From the NCBI GenBank assembly GCA_022747635.1, contig JAKTNV010000006.1:67356590-67420589 (forward strand): a DNA stretch of 64,000 bases. Direction: 5' to 3'. Positions 1 to 11,500 of the stretch are shown here, piece by piece. The first letter of the stretch is position 1; the number at the start of each line of letters is the position of its first letter. Source of the DNA: Hetaerina americana (Eukaryota > Arthropoda > Insecta > Odonata > Calopterygidae). The notes under the pieces are model-generated. The model worked only from the letters and a program-made list of their open reading frames with translations, did not search any database and had not been told where the DNA came from. The translations under genes were made by a program, and so were the position numbers.

Positions 1-1127
1 ATCTGCATGTGGGCCGTGGTCTCCGGCCGTGCCCTGAATGCCGCTCGCTCCCCCCCCCCCACCGTGGTGCCTCCTCCCGTTGTCACCCTCCCCCACTTTC
101 CCCCCACTCGAACCTCCACCCTCCCGCACCCGCCGTCCGAGGCCAAATCTGCATTCCGCCCTCGCACTCCCCAGTGTGTAAAGGGACGGCTTGGAAACCA
201 GATTCCGACGCGCCTTCTTATCTATTTTAATGAAAACAAATTGGATCTCAAAACTCGGAAATGCAGGCGACGCTTTTTAATGGAATAAGCCCGGTCTGGG
301 GAGATAATTAGGGGGAATTATCGGACGAATTTCAATTGCATATTTATTCTTTCCTCGAGGAGAATGAAATGACGGCGGGGAAGACGTGCGAAGGGTGGCG
401 AACGTGTTTAATAACATTCTGAAACTGACAAACGATGATGGAATTCAGCACCCAAAGTTCGCACTACGGAAATGCTTTTGACGTTTTATTTCCTCCCTTC
501 GTAGGTACCTTTGCCCTTGTAATTGTAATTTAAAGTCACGGTACTCTTGTGAGTTGTATAAAATAATTGGGTTCGCATGTACAACTCATTAAACGCTCAT
601 TAAAGTGAGGAAGTCATAATTCTTCCTATCGTTGACCAAAAGCAGAATTTCGAGTATAAAACCTCATAGGAATGAAAATATTGTAAATACATTATCCACC
701 GGATACTTGTAAGCCACGGAATTACTAGTTTTAAGACTGATTGATTAATAGTATTTATGCATGTCAAATAAATAAATATATGTATTTTCTTTTTAAACCT
801 TATTTCTATCAATTTTAAGGATTCCTATGTCTGAAGAAAATATTGTAAAAACTTAATTGCCAGAAATGTTTAAAAATAATTCTTATGAATTTAATAAGTT
901 ATCTGTGCAATGCTTTAGGAATATTTCATAATATTTTTTGGAATTCGATTGATATAAGTAATTACTACTTAGATTGGAGTGTATGGATGTCTCCAAATAT
1001 CTGCCTCTAGGATCTGTCTCCAAATAGCCTTTCTTTAATTGCTAATAAATCAGAAAATCTGCCTATTAACTACTCTTATATAATTCTGCTCTACGCATTT
1101 AATGGTTTTGTGTTGATGAATTGGTAA
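1..1127. other. Unassigned; GC-rich first 200 bases, then AT-rich
   Basis: The first 200 bases are pyrimidine-rich and GC-rich, with a run of eleven or so C at about 50-60, and contain several CpG. Open frames here (7-288 and its shadow) are proline- and arginine-rich products of base composition with no recognisable domain. From about 500 the DNA turns AT-rich. No gene, RNA or repeat is recognised. Confidence 0.4.
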
Positions 1128-1129
1128 TA

Positions 1130-2450
1130 CTATCTTGATCAAAAAGTTCCCGGAATAACCACCGTGTGGCGCTCCCATCGTTCCGATTTGAGTTCTGTTT
1201 TTTTTGTTAAATTGGTACATCTGTTGTTGATATTCCCTTTAAATCTTAGTGTCATAACTTGACATTTGCAAAAGTTACGTAGCCAAGAGTACATCTATCT
1301 CTGTGTGTGTTGGCGATTTTTTAAAATTTCAGAAATGGATTTAAATTTGCAACAACGAACTTGTATTAAATTTTGCGTAAAAAACGGATTTAGTGGCGCA
1401 CGGACGTTGGAAATGTTGGAAAAGTGTTTCGGCAACGATTCTCTAAAAAAAAACGGTCGTTTACCAGTGGCACGAGCGGTTCAGAAGTGGTCGTGAGTCA
1501 ATCGAAGATGATGAACGCAGTGGCAGACCATCGACATCGAAAGTCGGTGAAAAAATTGATAAAGTAAAAGAAATGTTGGTCAATAACCGCAAATTAACCA
1601 TCAGAGAAATAGCGGAGGACTTGAACATTGCCTATGGATCCGCCCAAGACATTGTGGTTAATGATTTGGGTTTCCGTCGTGTAGCAGCAAAAGACCTCAA
1701 TTTCATGCAAAAAAGAGACCGTGTTGACGTCGCAAAAGACATGATTTGCGAGGCTGAATCCGATCCCACATTCATCAAAAGGATCATTACTGGAGACGAG
1801 ACGTGGGTTTATGAGTACGACACGCAATCCAGACATCAGGCAAGTGAATGGCGTTCACCAAATGAGCCGAGACCAAAAAAACCACGTCGTTTTCAGTCAA
1901 AAAAGAAGGCAATGCTGACGGTTTTCATGGATTACAACGGTGTAGTGCATCATGAATTTTTGCCAGAAGGCCAGACAGTAAACAAAGAGTATTATTTGGG
2001 CGTTATGAGACGTTTGCGTGAAGCAATTGGCCGAAAGAGACCAGAAATGTGGGCAGAAAACTCGTGGATTTTGCACCATGATAACGCACCGTCGCACAGT
2101 GCTATCATTATTCGTAATTTTTTGACGAAAAATGCAACAAATACCATCCAACAGCCACCGAATTCACCTGATTTGGCTCCCTGTGACTTCTTTCTGTTCA
2201 ATCGAGTTAAAAAACCATTACGGGGAACGCGTTTTAGCAGCCGAGAGGAAGTAATGGAAAAATCGCAGGAAGCACTGATGGACATACCGAAAACCGAATA
2301 TAAAAAATGTTTCGAGGATTGGATCAAGCGCTGGCATAAGTGTGTTGCAGTCGATGGGGATTACTTTGAAGGGGACAATATAGATTTAGATGAATAAACT
2401 TGTATTTTTAATTTTCTGAATAAATTCCGGGAAATTTTTGATCAAGGTAG
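1130..2450 (+). mobile_element. Mariner-family DNA transposon, nearly complete
   Basis: The element is 1321 bp, close to the usual mariner length of about 1.3 kb. Its ends are imperfect inverted repeats of about 27 bp: the left end reads CTATCTTGATCAAAAAG and the reverse complement of the right end reads CTACCTTGATCAAAAAT, both continuing into TTCCCGGAAT. TA dinucleotides lie directly outside at 1128-1129 and 2451-2452, the target-site duplication expected for Tc1/mariner elements. It encodes one transposase, broken by a single frameshift. The two-ended structure with preserved TA sites and few repeat mismatches suggests a fairly young insertion. Confidence 0.96.
1335..2397 (+). pseudogene. 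Mariner transposase (DD34D), single frameshift
   Basis: A mariner transposase cuts and pastes the element by binding its inverted repeats and using three catalytic aspartates. The N-terminal helix-turn-helix part starts at the ATG at 1335 (MDLNLQQRTCIKF). The frame breaks in a run of nine A at about 1445-1453, where eight would keep the frame. The second frame then runs on without a stop to 2397. Visible motifs are WHERF and SGRPSTSK near the first 70 residues, TGDETWVYEYD (first Asp), LHHDNAPSH (second Asp) and SPDLAPCDFFLF (third Asp). Exactly 34 residues separate the second and third Asp, as in mariner. The total would be 353 residues, the normal family length. The ORF from 1573 alone would lack most of the DNA-binding region. 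Apart from the frameshift no lesion is seen. Confidence 0.94.
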
Positions 2451-2452
2451 TA

Positions 2453-4619
2453 TTTGCAATATGAAGCTAATAATTTAGTCCCTTCGTTTTGTTCCGTAAA
2501 TTACAGTGGGGAAGTTGCAACGAGCCTGGAAATTGATTTTAAAATGGCCTAAGAATCCGGGAGACTTACGGAGGGAGTTTTCAGAACGTTCTTCATTTAC
2601 CGATCATATCATGCATATTCAATCTTCCAATAGAACTATGAAAGAATTTCATCTCAAGAAGCAATAATATTTTTATTTTAAAGTAGAAATAGGGTGCAAA
2701 CCAGAGAAACTAAACAGAGTAAATCATACTAATTTAACTTTAGATGGGTAGGGTATTGGTGGTGATGGTAATGCCATCTCTTTTTCTATACTTTAGGTTG
2801 TTAATCTAGTGCTGTCGTATGGTGACATTTAGTTTTAAGACAAGTTTGTTGATGGGTGAGAGTTGAATGAGGAAAGGGACCGGATGGCCATGTTCTTATT
2901 TAATTCCCTCGTAAAGGGGTTCTCAACGGTCACTAGACATTTCTTCATTCATAAAGTAAGCTGAATAATTAATAACTTTTAGAGTTAGTGAATTATTCAA
3001 TTTTACTATTACTTCCCTTCGACATGCTCTCATATTTATCGATTTTAAAGAAGTAATAGTCAAATGAAAGAATTCATGATAAGTTGCATAGAATTTGCAT
3101 AAAGTTTAATTGGCTCGTAAGGAAAACGTTCAACAAGATCACTACTTGTACTTTTCGTTCCAAATTAAACGTGGCCAAGTACCCTGGCATTCATTGGTAC
3201 ATTTCAGCAAAGAGTAATTTTTTGATGACATAAATAGTGAATGAATTTTTTGTCTTGTTTAAAAGGAAAATTGACGGGGAGTAAGATAGAAAAAAATTTG
3301 TAAAGTAAAAGAGAAATCATTTATTAACATCTCCCCCTTCACTCCGATAAAAGCAGCTTATTTAAGCGTCATAGTGAAGATGGGGCATACTGCACACCGC
3401 ATTTTTTTTCATTCATTGGTCAATTTTCGAAAAACCGTGAAAATATAAATGATAGTCCGAGATTGAATGTAAGGATGCATGATATGTAGTGTTCTTCAGT
3501 TAATATAGTCTGCGGTAGCTATTTCAATCTCATATCTGAAACTGCCCATAGTGATTTTCTTAATGCAACCCAGGGTGAAACTTCGAATACAGATCCCTTC
3601 CAATATGTGTACAGCATCAATCCCCGCGGGTAACAGTTGCTGTGTTGAAACAAGATAATTATTTATCTTGATAATATGAGAGCAACCAGGAGGTCCGTGA
3701 AGAAAAGCACGATGGCAAAGAGGGCGAAGAGTGGGGAATAAAATGGAGAGGGGCATGGAGGCGGGGTTGGGGGCCGAGAAGAATGGGAGAACGGGGAGAC
3801 GATAGGGAGGGCTGGCGGCAAATTGGGGAGATGAGTGGTCGAGAAATCGAATCACTCACTCACCCCTATTGCCATCTCTCGCCGCCCCCTCATAATCGAA
3901 TCCGAACAGATGTGTAAGTAACACCGTAACTACAAGGAGTCACTTTAGCGCCGAAAACTTCAAAGGCGTTTGTCGAAGTGACGGAGGAGGGTGGCGGACA
4001 TAATAACGGTAGGAGGGAAGGGAAGCAGGAGGACAAAATGTGTGACGCAAAAGGGAAACGTTTCTGCCTTGCGTAATGGCTGGAAAGAATTTAATATTCT
4101 CCATTAGGCGGAGGAGAAGTGTTCCTTGCGGAGGTGGGGATGAGGACTCGAAGCATAGACACGTCCATGGGCATGCGATGACCTCACTTATTTGGCCAGG
4201 CTCATTGGAAGTTGAAAAAAGTTAAAACGCAACAAAGGATGGTAATTATTTTAAGACTAAGTCCTAGGAATCCAGCCGTTTGCTAAAAGATCTGAAAAAT
4301 ATTCGAGCATTGACAATAAGCTAGCGAAGGGGAGTATTTAGCTGATTTTTTCTAATACGGATGCTTTTTAGCATGCTTTGAAACATAAGTTGGTGCTTAT
4401 GAGAAAATCACCAATGCTATTAATCTTTTGAGACCGAGATATTCTTGAACAATAAAAAATGAGGGAGTTAGTGACAGGTTTTCCTCAAATTTTATAATCG
4501 ACAAATGCGGCAAAGTCTCATGCATACTTGAGCTATACACCTTGTATTGAGCTACTTATACATGGAATAGACGGAAGGATAACTTGGTTAAATACTAATA
4601 AAGGAGGTTACAACTACAA
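2453..4619. other. Unassigned; includes purine-rich stretches
   Basis: No gene is recognised. AT-rich DNA to about 3650 is followed by purine-rich, GC-richer stretches at about 3690-3850 and 3990-4150. The open frames at 3496-3859 on the minus strand reflect this composition and show no domain. It lies downstream of the SV2-like gene. Confidence 0.4.
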
Positions 4620-5110
4620 TACATTCTAATCGATCCAGCTGATATACGTTATGTTCTCTTCCCTCTGTCGCAAAATTCTCTGTGATTGTTGCTCCAACAA
4701 TCCCCGTCATCGCTCCATTTCATCATGTGCGTTCCTAAAATGTCCACATACCCTCTCTCCACCTCCTGCTCGGCGTTTTCTAATGTTCCTGTTTTCAACA
4801 TCACCCTAGCATTCTGAGTAAATGATCGAACAGTTAAAGTCCTCTTCCGTGTCTTCTTCCTGTTACTGTGCATTTGGCTGTGCAAGGATTTCGTGTGAGG
4901 ATGACTTCGGAGGCGGAGGGATCGGAGGAGGGATGTTCCCCTGTCTCCAAGGTGAATCTTTCTCTGTTCACCTTGAGCGGGCACTACACCAACATCGGGG
5001 GACTGTGCCCCAATAGCTGCCAAAATTCATTACTGTGTTGAAGTACATCATACTTTCTTGGGATTAAATAAACGAGGTGGTTTCCCGTTGAGTTCCCCAA
5101 GGGGGTAAGT
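4620..5110 (-). mobile_element. LINE family A fragment: 5' end and start of endonuclease
   Basis: Read on the minus strand, 4649-5023 encodes RSFTQNARVMLKTGTLENAE followed by a VDILG and KWSDDGDCWSNNHR stretch. This matches the N-terminal endonuclease part of EN+RT non-LTR elements (pattern TLN..GKLEN...EMER..VDILGL.E.RW...GD.WS..). The bases at 5055-5100 resemble the 5' flank also present next to the endonuclease in the copies at 22.6-23.85 kb and 30.2-31.9 kb. Only the 5' portion is present, so this is a deleted copy. Confidence 0.75.
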
Positions 5111-6277
5111 GAGTCTGATATGTCAGTCGCGTGGTCTTACACTAAGAGGCATTTCGAAAATAAAATGTTTAGGTTTCGTTTCGATTTTATTTTGGTTTTA
5201 AATACTTCTATGCATCTGATTATACTGTCTATTATTGACCATGAATCTTTGATTTAAAACTAAGGTCATTTGAATATTTTGCTTTGTACTTAGCGCAATG
5301 TACCGCCCAACGAAAAACTAATTTACCATCAAAAATACACTGTCGCCGCTCAAAGTACTACGAAATTTATGCCAGAAGTTCGTTTCAAGAAGGTTAAAGT
5401 ATAAAGAGAGAGTTGATGAGATCCGGGGGCTCACTCATCTGGTGAATAAAGTCGCTAGACAGAATAATTGTTTTATATCATTTCTAGCTAGCACACAAAT
5501 ACAAAAATAGCAACATCTGCACCGTTACCTTCTGGTACCAACTAAATCAAGAAGTCTGATTTGAGGTTATTTCAGGAAACTCGGTTTTACTTATGTCTTC
5601 CATGTTTACCTGTCTTTGATATTAATCTCGGCTCTTTCAAATTCAAATATTACGTCGTTCAAACTGTAATCAACAAAAATATGGAGATGTGAGCGAATGA
5701 ATAGGGGAAGATCAGTTGGAGTTTAGAAATGAGAGTGGTGCATGATGTCCTAGCAATATGATGTTATTGATAAAGAGGAATAAATAATCAAAACGCATTT
5801 TTTGTGCCTCATGGAGTTTGAGAAGGCACTCGATGGAGTACATTTGATATACATGATGTATCATCATATTGTAGAAGATAGGAGTGGACTGAGCCTTATT
5901 TGAAACCTGGGCATGACTCTAGGTACTTGCATGGGGATGCAGGGTTACTAAAACCCTGCATTCCCATGCAAATGTGCTTATTGTTCTGTTAGGTGGGTAT
6001 TAGATAATTAGTAGTCCTTGCGCCCTGTAACTATCATTAACCTAACGTTTAATGGTAGTATTATGCTGGTAATAACTGAGAGCCATCTCTCTTAGTCGAG
6101 AAATAGCATAACTTATTTTGAATAGAGGATACATATCAGAGAGATTAACAAAAATGGGGTCTTGAGGAAATATTTCAGTATTGAAAATTGTGAAAAATGG
6201 CCATCTGAGAAAAAGGCTGAGACCATAAATCAGACCCAGTTTTACGGATTGATCCAATCATTATTATGATGTGTATT
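5111..6277. other. Unassigned AT-rich spacer
   Basis: No gene, RNA or repeat is recognised. Short open frames (for example 6042-6257 on the minus strand) have no family features. Confidence 0.35.
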
Positions 6278-7020
6278 CTACTGGTTAAGTTAGGTTTTGG
6301 ATGGAAAATTCATAAAAATTGCACAACAATACCTTTCTTTTCTCTCCTAACCAAAAACATGATCTGAAATTAAGCCTAACAGTAAGTCCCTCTTCAATTC
6401 CACTTACTTCCTTCCTCCCTTCATTCCATTCAACATCCATATCCTATTCCTATGTTGCTTATCTAAAATTCTCCCCTCTATTACAGTCTTCAACACCCCA
6501 TTGCCAATCAAAACGTTCTAAAGCCATCTTTCCTGGCTCCTTTGCATTTTTTCTCCCAACAATCCTCAATCTTCCTCCACCATGCCCAGCGCTTCCTCAT
6601 TTGTTTTCCTTTCTGTCCACTTCACCTTCTCCATCCTTCTCCGCACCTACATTTCAAAAGCCTCCTATCTACATGTATGCCTATCAACCCTATTTCAATG
6701 ACCATGTTTCCACACTGTGCATAAACATGCTCCACATCAAAGTTTGAATGAGCCTTTTCTTAACATCCTTACTCAACATCTCTGTCATCAATTCTCTCCT
6801 CCTTATGGAGGTTTCTTTGACTAATGCAATTCTTCTCTTTATTCCCCTACTACTTTGACCATTTTGGTCAAAAACACTTGCAAGATAAGTAAAGTGTTCC
6901 ACCCTCTCCTAGTTCATGAACTCCTATTTTAATATTTAACTTAGCCTTCCTCTTTCTGGAAAACCACATACTCTTTGTTTTATTATCATTTATTCTCATC
7001 CCATACCTATCATAATGATC
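6278..7020 (-). mobile_element. LINE family A fragment: 3' end of reverse transcriptase
   Basis: On the minus strand 6690-6902 encodes FTYLASVFDQNGQSSRGIKR and then KRRIALVKE, KKRLIQTLMWS and ETWSLK. This is the C-terminal RT region that in this group is followed by an EAFEM-type and a VIEGR..GK motif, both readable in shifted frames down to about 6360. The element's 3' tip is at 6278-6305 (plus-strand GGTTAAGTTAGGTTTTGGA). That tip motif recurs at the 3' ends of other copies in the window. Frames are broken in several places. Confidence 0.8.
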
Positions 7021-8471
7021 ATTTGAGTAACTGTAATTGTCCAATTATGTAATACACCCAGTATGAAATGAGAAACATACCTATCTCTGTGAAAATAGCT
7101 GTGAAATCTAAAAACAGAGAAATTATGCCTGTGATCCAGCAGAAGTGCTGAGACCCTAGAGTGTCCTGTTTCTACCTCTTCAGGTGGTCCAGATTGGGGG
7201 TGAACATTGATAAATCACTGAAAATTTCAGAGAAGTGGGTAGTGTACAAAACATTTACAAAACCAAACACCTTGAATGATCTCTAATATATATGTTTGTG
7301 AGTCCTTGGACCATATCATGGAATGAAATTTCTATGGAATTCAATCATGAAAATAATGTGCTACATTCCATGAATATGGGGCCTTTGTTAAAAGATTATA
7401 AATATATTATTTATAGCCAAACAGGATCATAATCATTTCATTTCATTGTAAATTTCATCATATTTTTCATTCAGGTCATAAACTTCTTTCAATATGTCAT
7501 GGATGAAGTTTTTGCCAGAAAAAAATAGAACGTTAAAGGCATATTTTACGGAGGAAACCTTTTGGCTGGAATGATTATGGATGGAAATGAAACCATTAAA
7601 TGTATAAAAATCTGACGAAGGCTTTATTTTTGATCTGATTTTAAAGCAAGTTTAATTAAATATTTCAGAAACAATTTAATTGAATCATTACATCATTCAT
7701 TAAAAATGAATTGAAAGACCTTTGGTTGATGGTTTATATTAATATTCATGAATATATAATTGAATGGCGATTCACATTGACCAAAGAGGACTGAGTCCAA
7801 TTTTAAGGAGTATATGATATATTATTGTTTTCACATGGTCTTGTAAATTAAATGTTAGCATTATAATTTCACTTTTGGCCATCACAGTAAGAGAGTCTTA
7901 GATCCAAATTACTATCACATATTCTTGTAGACTTTTCCACTGCACTAATATTAATTGATATTCATGCCAATGTTGTTAAGCTGGAAAAAATTAAATAGCA
8001 TCGCAATCGCATTTCATGAAAAGTATCGGTGTACGAGTAAGACAAACGTATGTCAATTTATAAATTAGAAAACTGGCACACATTTCTGCTTCCAAATCTT
8101 TCTATAAAATGGGTCCATGAATATTTTAGTTCATGAGATTCATGCACACTTTTCCATACACTGCAGTACATGCACAAAATACTCTTTGAAAATGTAATTT
8201 GTCATCTGTATGAATTGTTATAATGCATAGGTATCTACCTATTCCAAAAAAAGTTGGTATTTGGGCCTTATACTTGGCAATGGAAATGATGTTATTCACT
8301 TGTTTGAAGGAGAACGAACTGAACCAGTTACATAGGCATCGCTCATACAATAGTTTTAACCTCTTGATGACATTTTTACTTATATAAATGCTGAAGATGC
8401 ACAGCTGTCAAAAATTCAAAATTGTCATTTTGCTGAGCCAATCTGGAGTGGAACTTAGCTGCGTTCATTTG
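7021..8471. other. 3' flank of the SV2-like gene (possible 3' UTR)
   Basis: This stretch lies directly downstream of the transporter stop codon on the minus strand. No coding sequence is recognised. The nearest canonical AATAAA read on the minus strand is at 7623-7628, about 845 bases after the stop, so the 3' UTR may be about 0.85 kb. That is an inference from one hexamer only; the transcript could end elsewhere. Confidence 0.3.
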
Positions 8472-8527
8472 TCAAGAAAGAGGTTCTCTTGTTGTGTTTG
8501 GTAAGCATAAGCATAGAAGTCCACCTC
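8472..8527 (-). CDS. SV2-like gene, last coding exon
   Basis: The acceptor reads aattttccag. The exon completes a glycine codon begun in the previous exon and encodes GGLLCLCLPNTTREPLS and a TGA at 8474-8472. This is the end of helix 12 plus the short cytoplasmic tail. The LPNTTREPLS ending fits the family's LPET/LPNT tail. Confidence 0.9.
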
Positions 8528-11500
8528 CTGGAAAATTAAATGTTCGTTATTGAGAGAAGGTAGAGGATGAGATATTTTTTCCATGAAATGCTCATTCAAA
8601 CGGTTTGTCTCTGGGTTTAGTGGTGAAACAACAAAGAAGTACATATTAACATTAGGGTTAGCAGCTCAACTTGTCAAATATGTACTCAAGTCCTCCAATT
8701 ATTTTCTCTAGGATTGGAGTTGATAGAAAGCTTTCTCTGGGATTGGAGTATATCCTGGGTATTGAAGTATACTGGGCCACTCTTTATCAATACCTGAAAT
8801 GGATGGCTGTAGCATACAGTGCACAGGGTTTTTATAGCTGTCGCTGGAGTGAGAAGAATTTTAATACTAATAATGGCATCATTAAGAATACAAGAACAGT
8901 GTGATCATCCATTTTGTCCATTTCCATGGTTTTAGCACTCTTCAAAATTCATCATCCATTAAGTGAGGATTGTGGTGATGTGTAATGGGTATGAAAAATG
9001 TGCATTAGTGGATATGACAGTTAAAAAAAATTGAACATTATGTGACAATGAAACCTGAGAAGCCTTGGCCATGGACCAGCCAGTTTTTCAAGCTGGTTAA
9101 ACCTATCATCCTTACATCCCTACAAAAGTATTCTCGAGGGGCAATAGAATCATGGTGTTGAAGTGAAAAATGTAGATGTCTACGGGGAGATTATTTTTAG
9201 GAGTGACTGAAGTTTAAACTTAATGATGTAAGTGGCTTGTCCGAAAATATCAGGAAACCTTCAAACTTGAATGATCCTCATTTTCTCATACTGTTTTTGT
9301 TTTACTTATTTCCATTTGAATGTGTGCCTTAGCTTATATCTCTGTTTTATTAGTATTAACCGAATTTCCTTATTTTAAAAACTATGGAATATATGTGATA
9401 TAAACTAGAGTGAAGTCATGTGAGTACTTAGGTGGACACAAATATTTAGTTAGTTCAGAATGAAAAAATTATTCTCTCAGTGATGAATTACTTTTCTTTG
9501 TGAGTTTTCAATGCTTTAATTCATTACGATTAGACGTGTGGCTTTTGGTAAATAAACTGTGTGATAAATAATTCTTAATTTTTAAAAATACGAAGTTCTT
9601 TAGATTTGCAAATATGATAATAATCATGTCAATAATTTAAATGACTACCTACCCATCAATTTGTTCTATTTAAATTTGTAGTGTTATTTGTGAAATTTGT
9701 TCATAATATTTCAAGGATTATTGTACATGCATACATTAAATTTATTACTTCATGCTGGCATATTTATGGTGGAAGAAATCAGTTTAAATGCCAAATGGAA
9801 AATATTAATGCATTATCAATGGAGCCTTTATGGATTTAGGAAGGAAAGATGGACTTGCGATAGCAGCTATTAGTTGTAGAATGTGAGTGACAACTTTTCT
9901 GGGCTAAGAAAATGGATCAATGAAGTTCTATGTTATTTATTCCATAATATGAAATGGTAAGTTGACATTTTGGCAATACTGAATGAGAGAGACTGGACAT
10001 AATGAAGGAGGATCACTTACCTAAAATATGAACCAAAATTCCATTAACCACGGTAAGAAAATTACTCTAGGAGCGTTTGTTTTGTTATTGTCTTGACATT
10101 GATTTTGGAAAAATTAGTTAGATGTAATGATCATAATTTATTACTAATTTACCAATGTAATTGGTAATTCTTACCAATTAGAAGTCCTGCAACTATGAAT
10201 GTTGGGGCCGGGCAATATGCATCCAAAAGCATTGCAATCACAATATTTCCAATAATGCCACCTAGTCTGGCAGCCACCATAGATATTGCAACTCCAGTTG
10301 CTCTGAAAATAGAATAAATAGATATGAAAGTGTTGAACTAACTACTATTTCCATGTCAGAGTCCCATGTGAGCAAACCTTAAATTTGTGGGAAAAATTTC
10401 GGTGATTAGGCAGTCCAAAGCAGCATTTCCACAGCTGATGGCACTGCTAAAAACTGCGGAAACAATCAAGTTTTCCGTGGCATTGTGAACGAAGAACATT
10501 CCAACTGCACAAGCACCGGACGTAAATGTGCTGAAAACTAAAATCATAGACAATAAGTAATTACTGACTAGATACTGTAAACTATAATTACCCTTTAACC
10601 AAGTACACTTATTAATGGATTAAGAACTTATTAAATATATTGGATTCCTCAAGAATGGCTTTTCAATCAGATTTTCTATAACTGTATTAATAAAATAGCA
10701 TTTTTACCTTTTCTATTGAATTTAACATGCTCTGACATTGTCACTCAAGATGATGATAACACTTAAGAAAATCGCCGCTGAGAAGACCCATTTCTGTCCA
10801 AATGAAGCCTCTACTTTAAAAATTGGTTTGTCTGCTGTATTTTATGCCTTTCTGCTTTATTTTTTTACATGGGACCCGGAGTTCTTGATGAACTCTTTCC
10901 TTTCATATTGTTAGCCATTGTATTCATTTATTATACTTTGCAATGAACTAATAATGCACACAAAAATGACAATAATGTCTTGGTGGAGGGACTTCCTCAA
11001 AGTTATCTGAATTTATTAGCTCCTCACATTATTTATTTACTATCCTCAGTCCCGCCCATACTTCTATTTCATTTATTTTGCCCATGACTCAGTCTCTCTC
11101 TCTCTCTTTGCCTTCAATAGCCATGCTGACTCTCCCTCATCAGTTTTTCTGCTTCCTGATTAATTCACTGATTTGGAATTAAATATGTCCTCTGGGTCAA
11201 CTCATACTTATTTTGCCAAAATTAAGCCTATCCTCTCCACTTTACCAAAATGTTTCTAAAAATCAAAGCAAAAAGTAGCCTAATGATTTTTTATTATTTA
11301 TTTTCATTATCATTTCCTTCCTAAAACCAAACTAAATTTTGCTTTTTAATCATATTTGTTGTTCTTCTAGCTTCTATCAATTGATCATATTTCTATAGTA
11401 ATCACTGATAGTATACATAGATTTAGTTCATGTGAAGGTACACATGCCACTTTTACTGTAAAATTTGGCCAATTTTAACTGTTTAACTCCAACAAAAGAC

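Noticed and set aside
1594..2327. Minus-strand ORFs of 80-111 codons
   Set aside because: They are shadows of the mariner transposase on the plus strand.
6319..6747. 142-codon plus-strand ORF rich in Ser, Pro and Phe
   Set aside because: It is antisense to the RT tail of a LINE family A copy; the same Ser/Pro/Phe frame recurs opposite the other copies.
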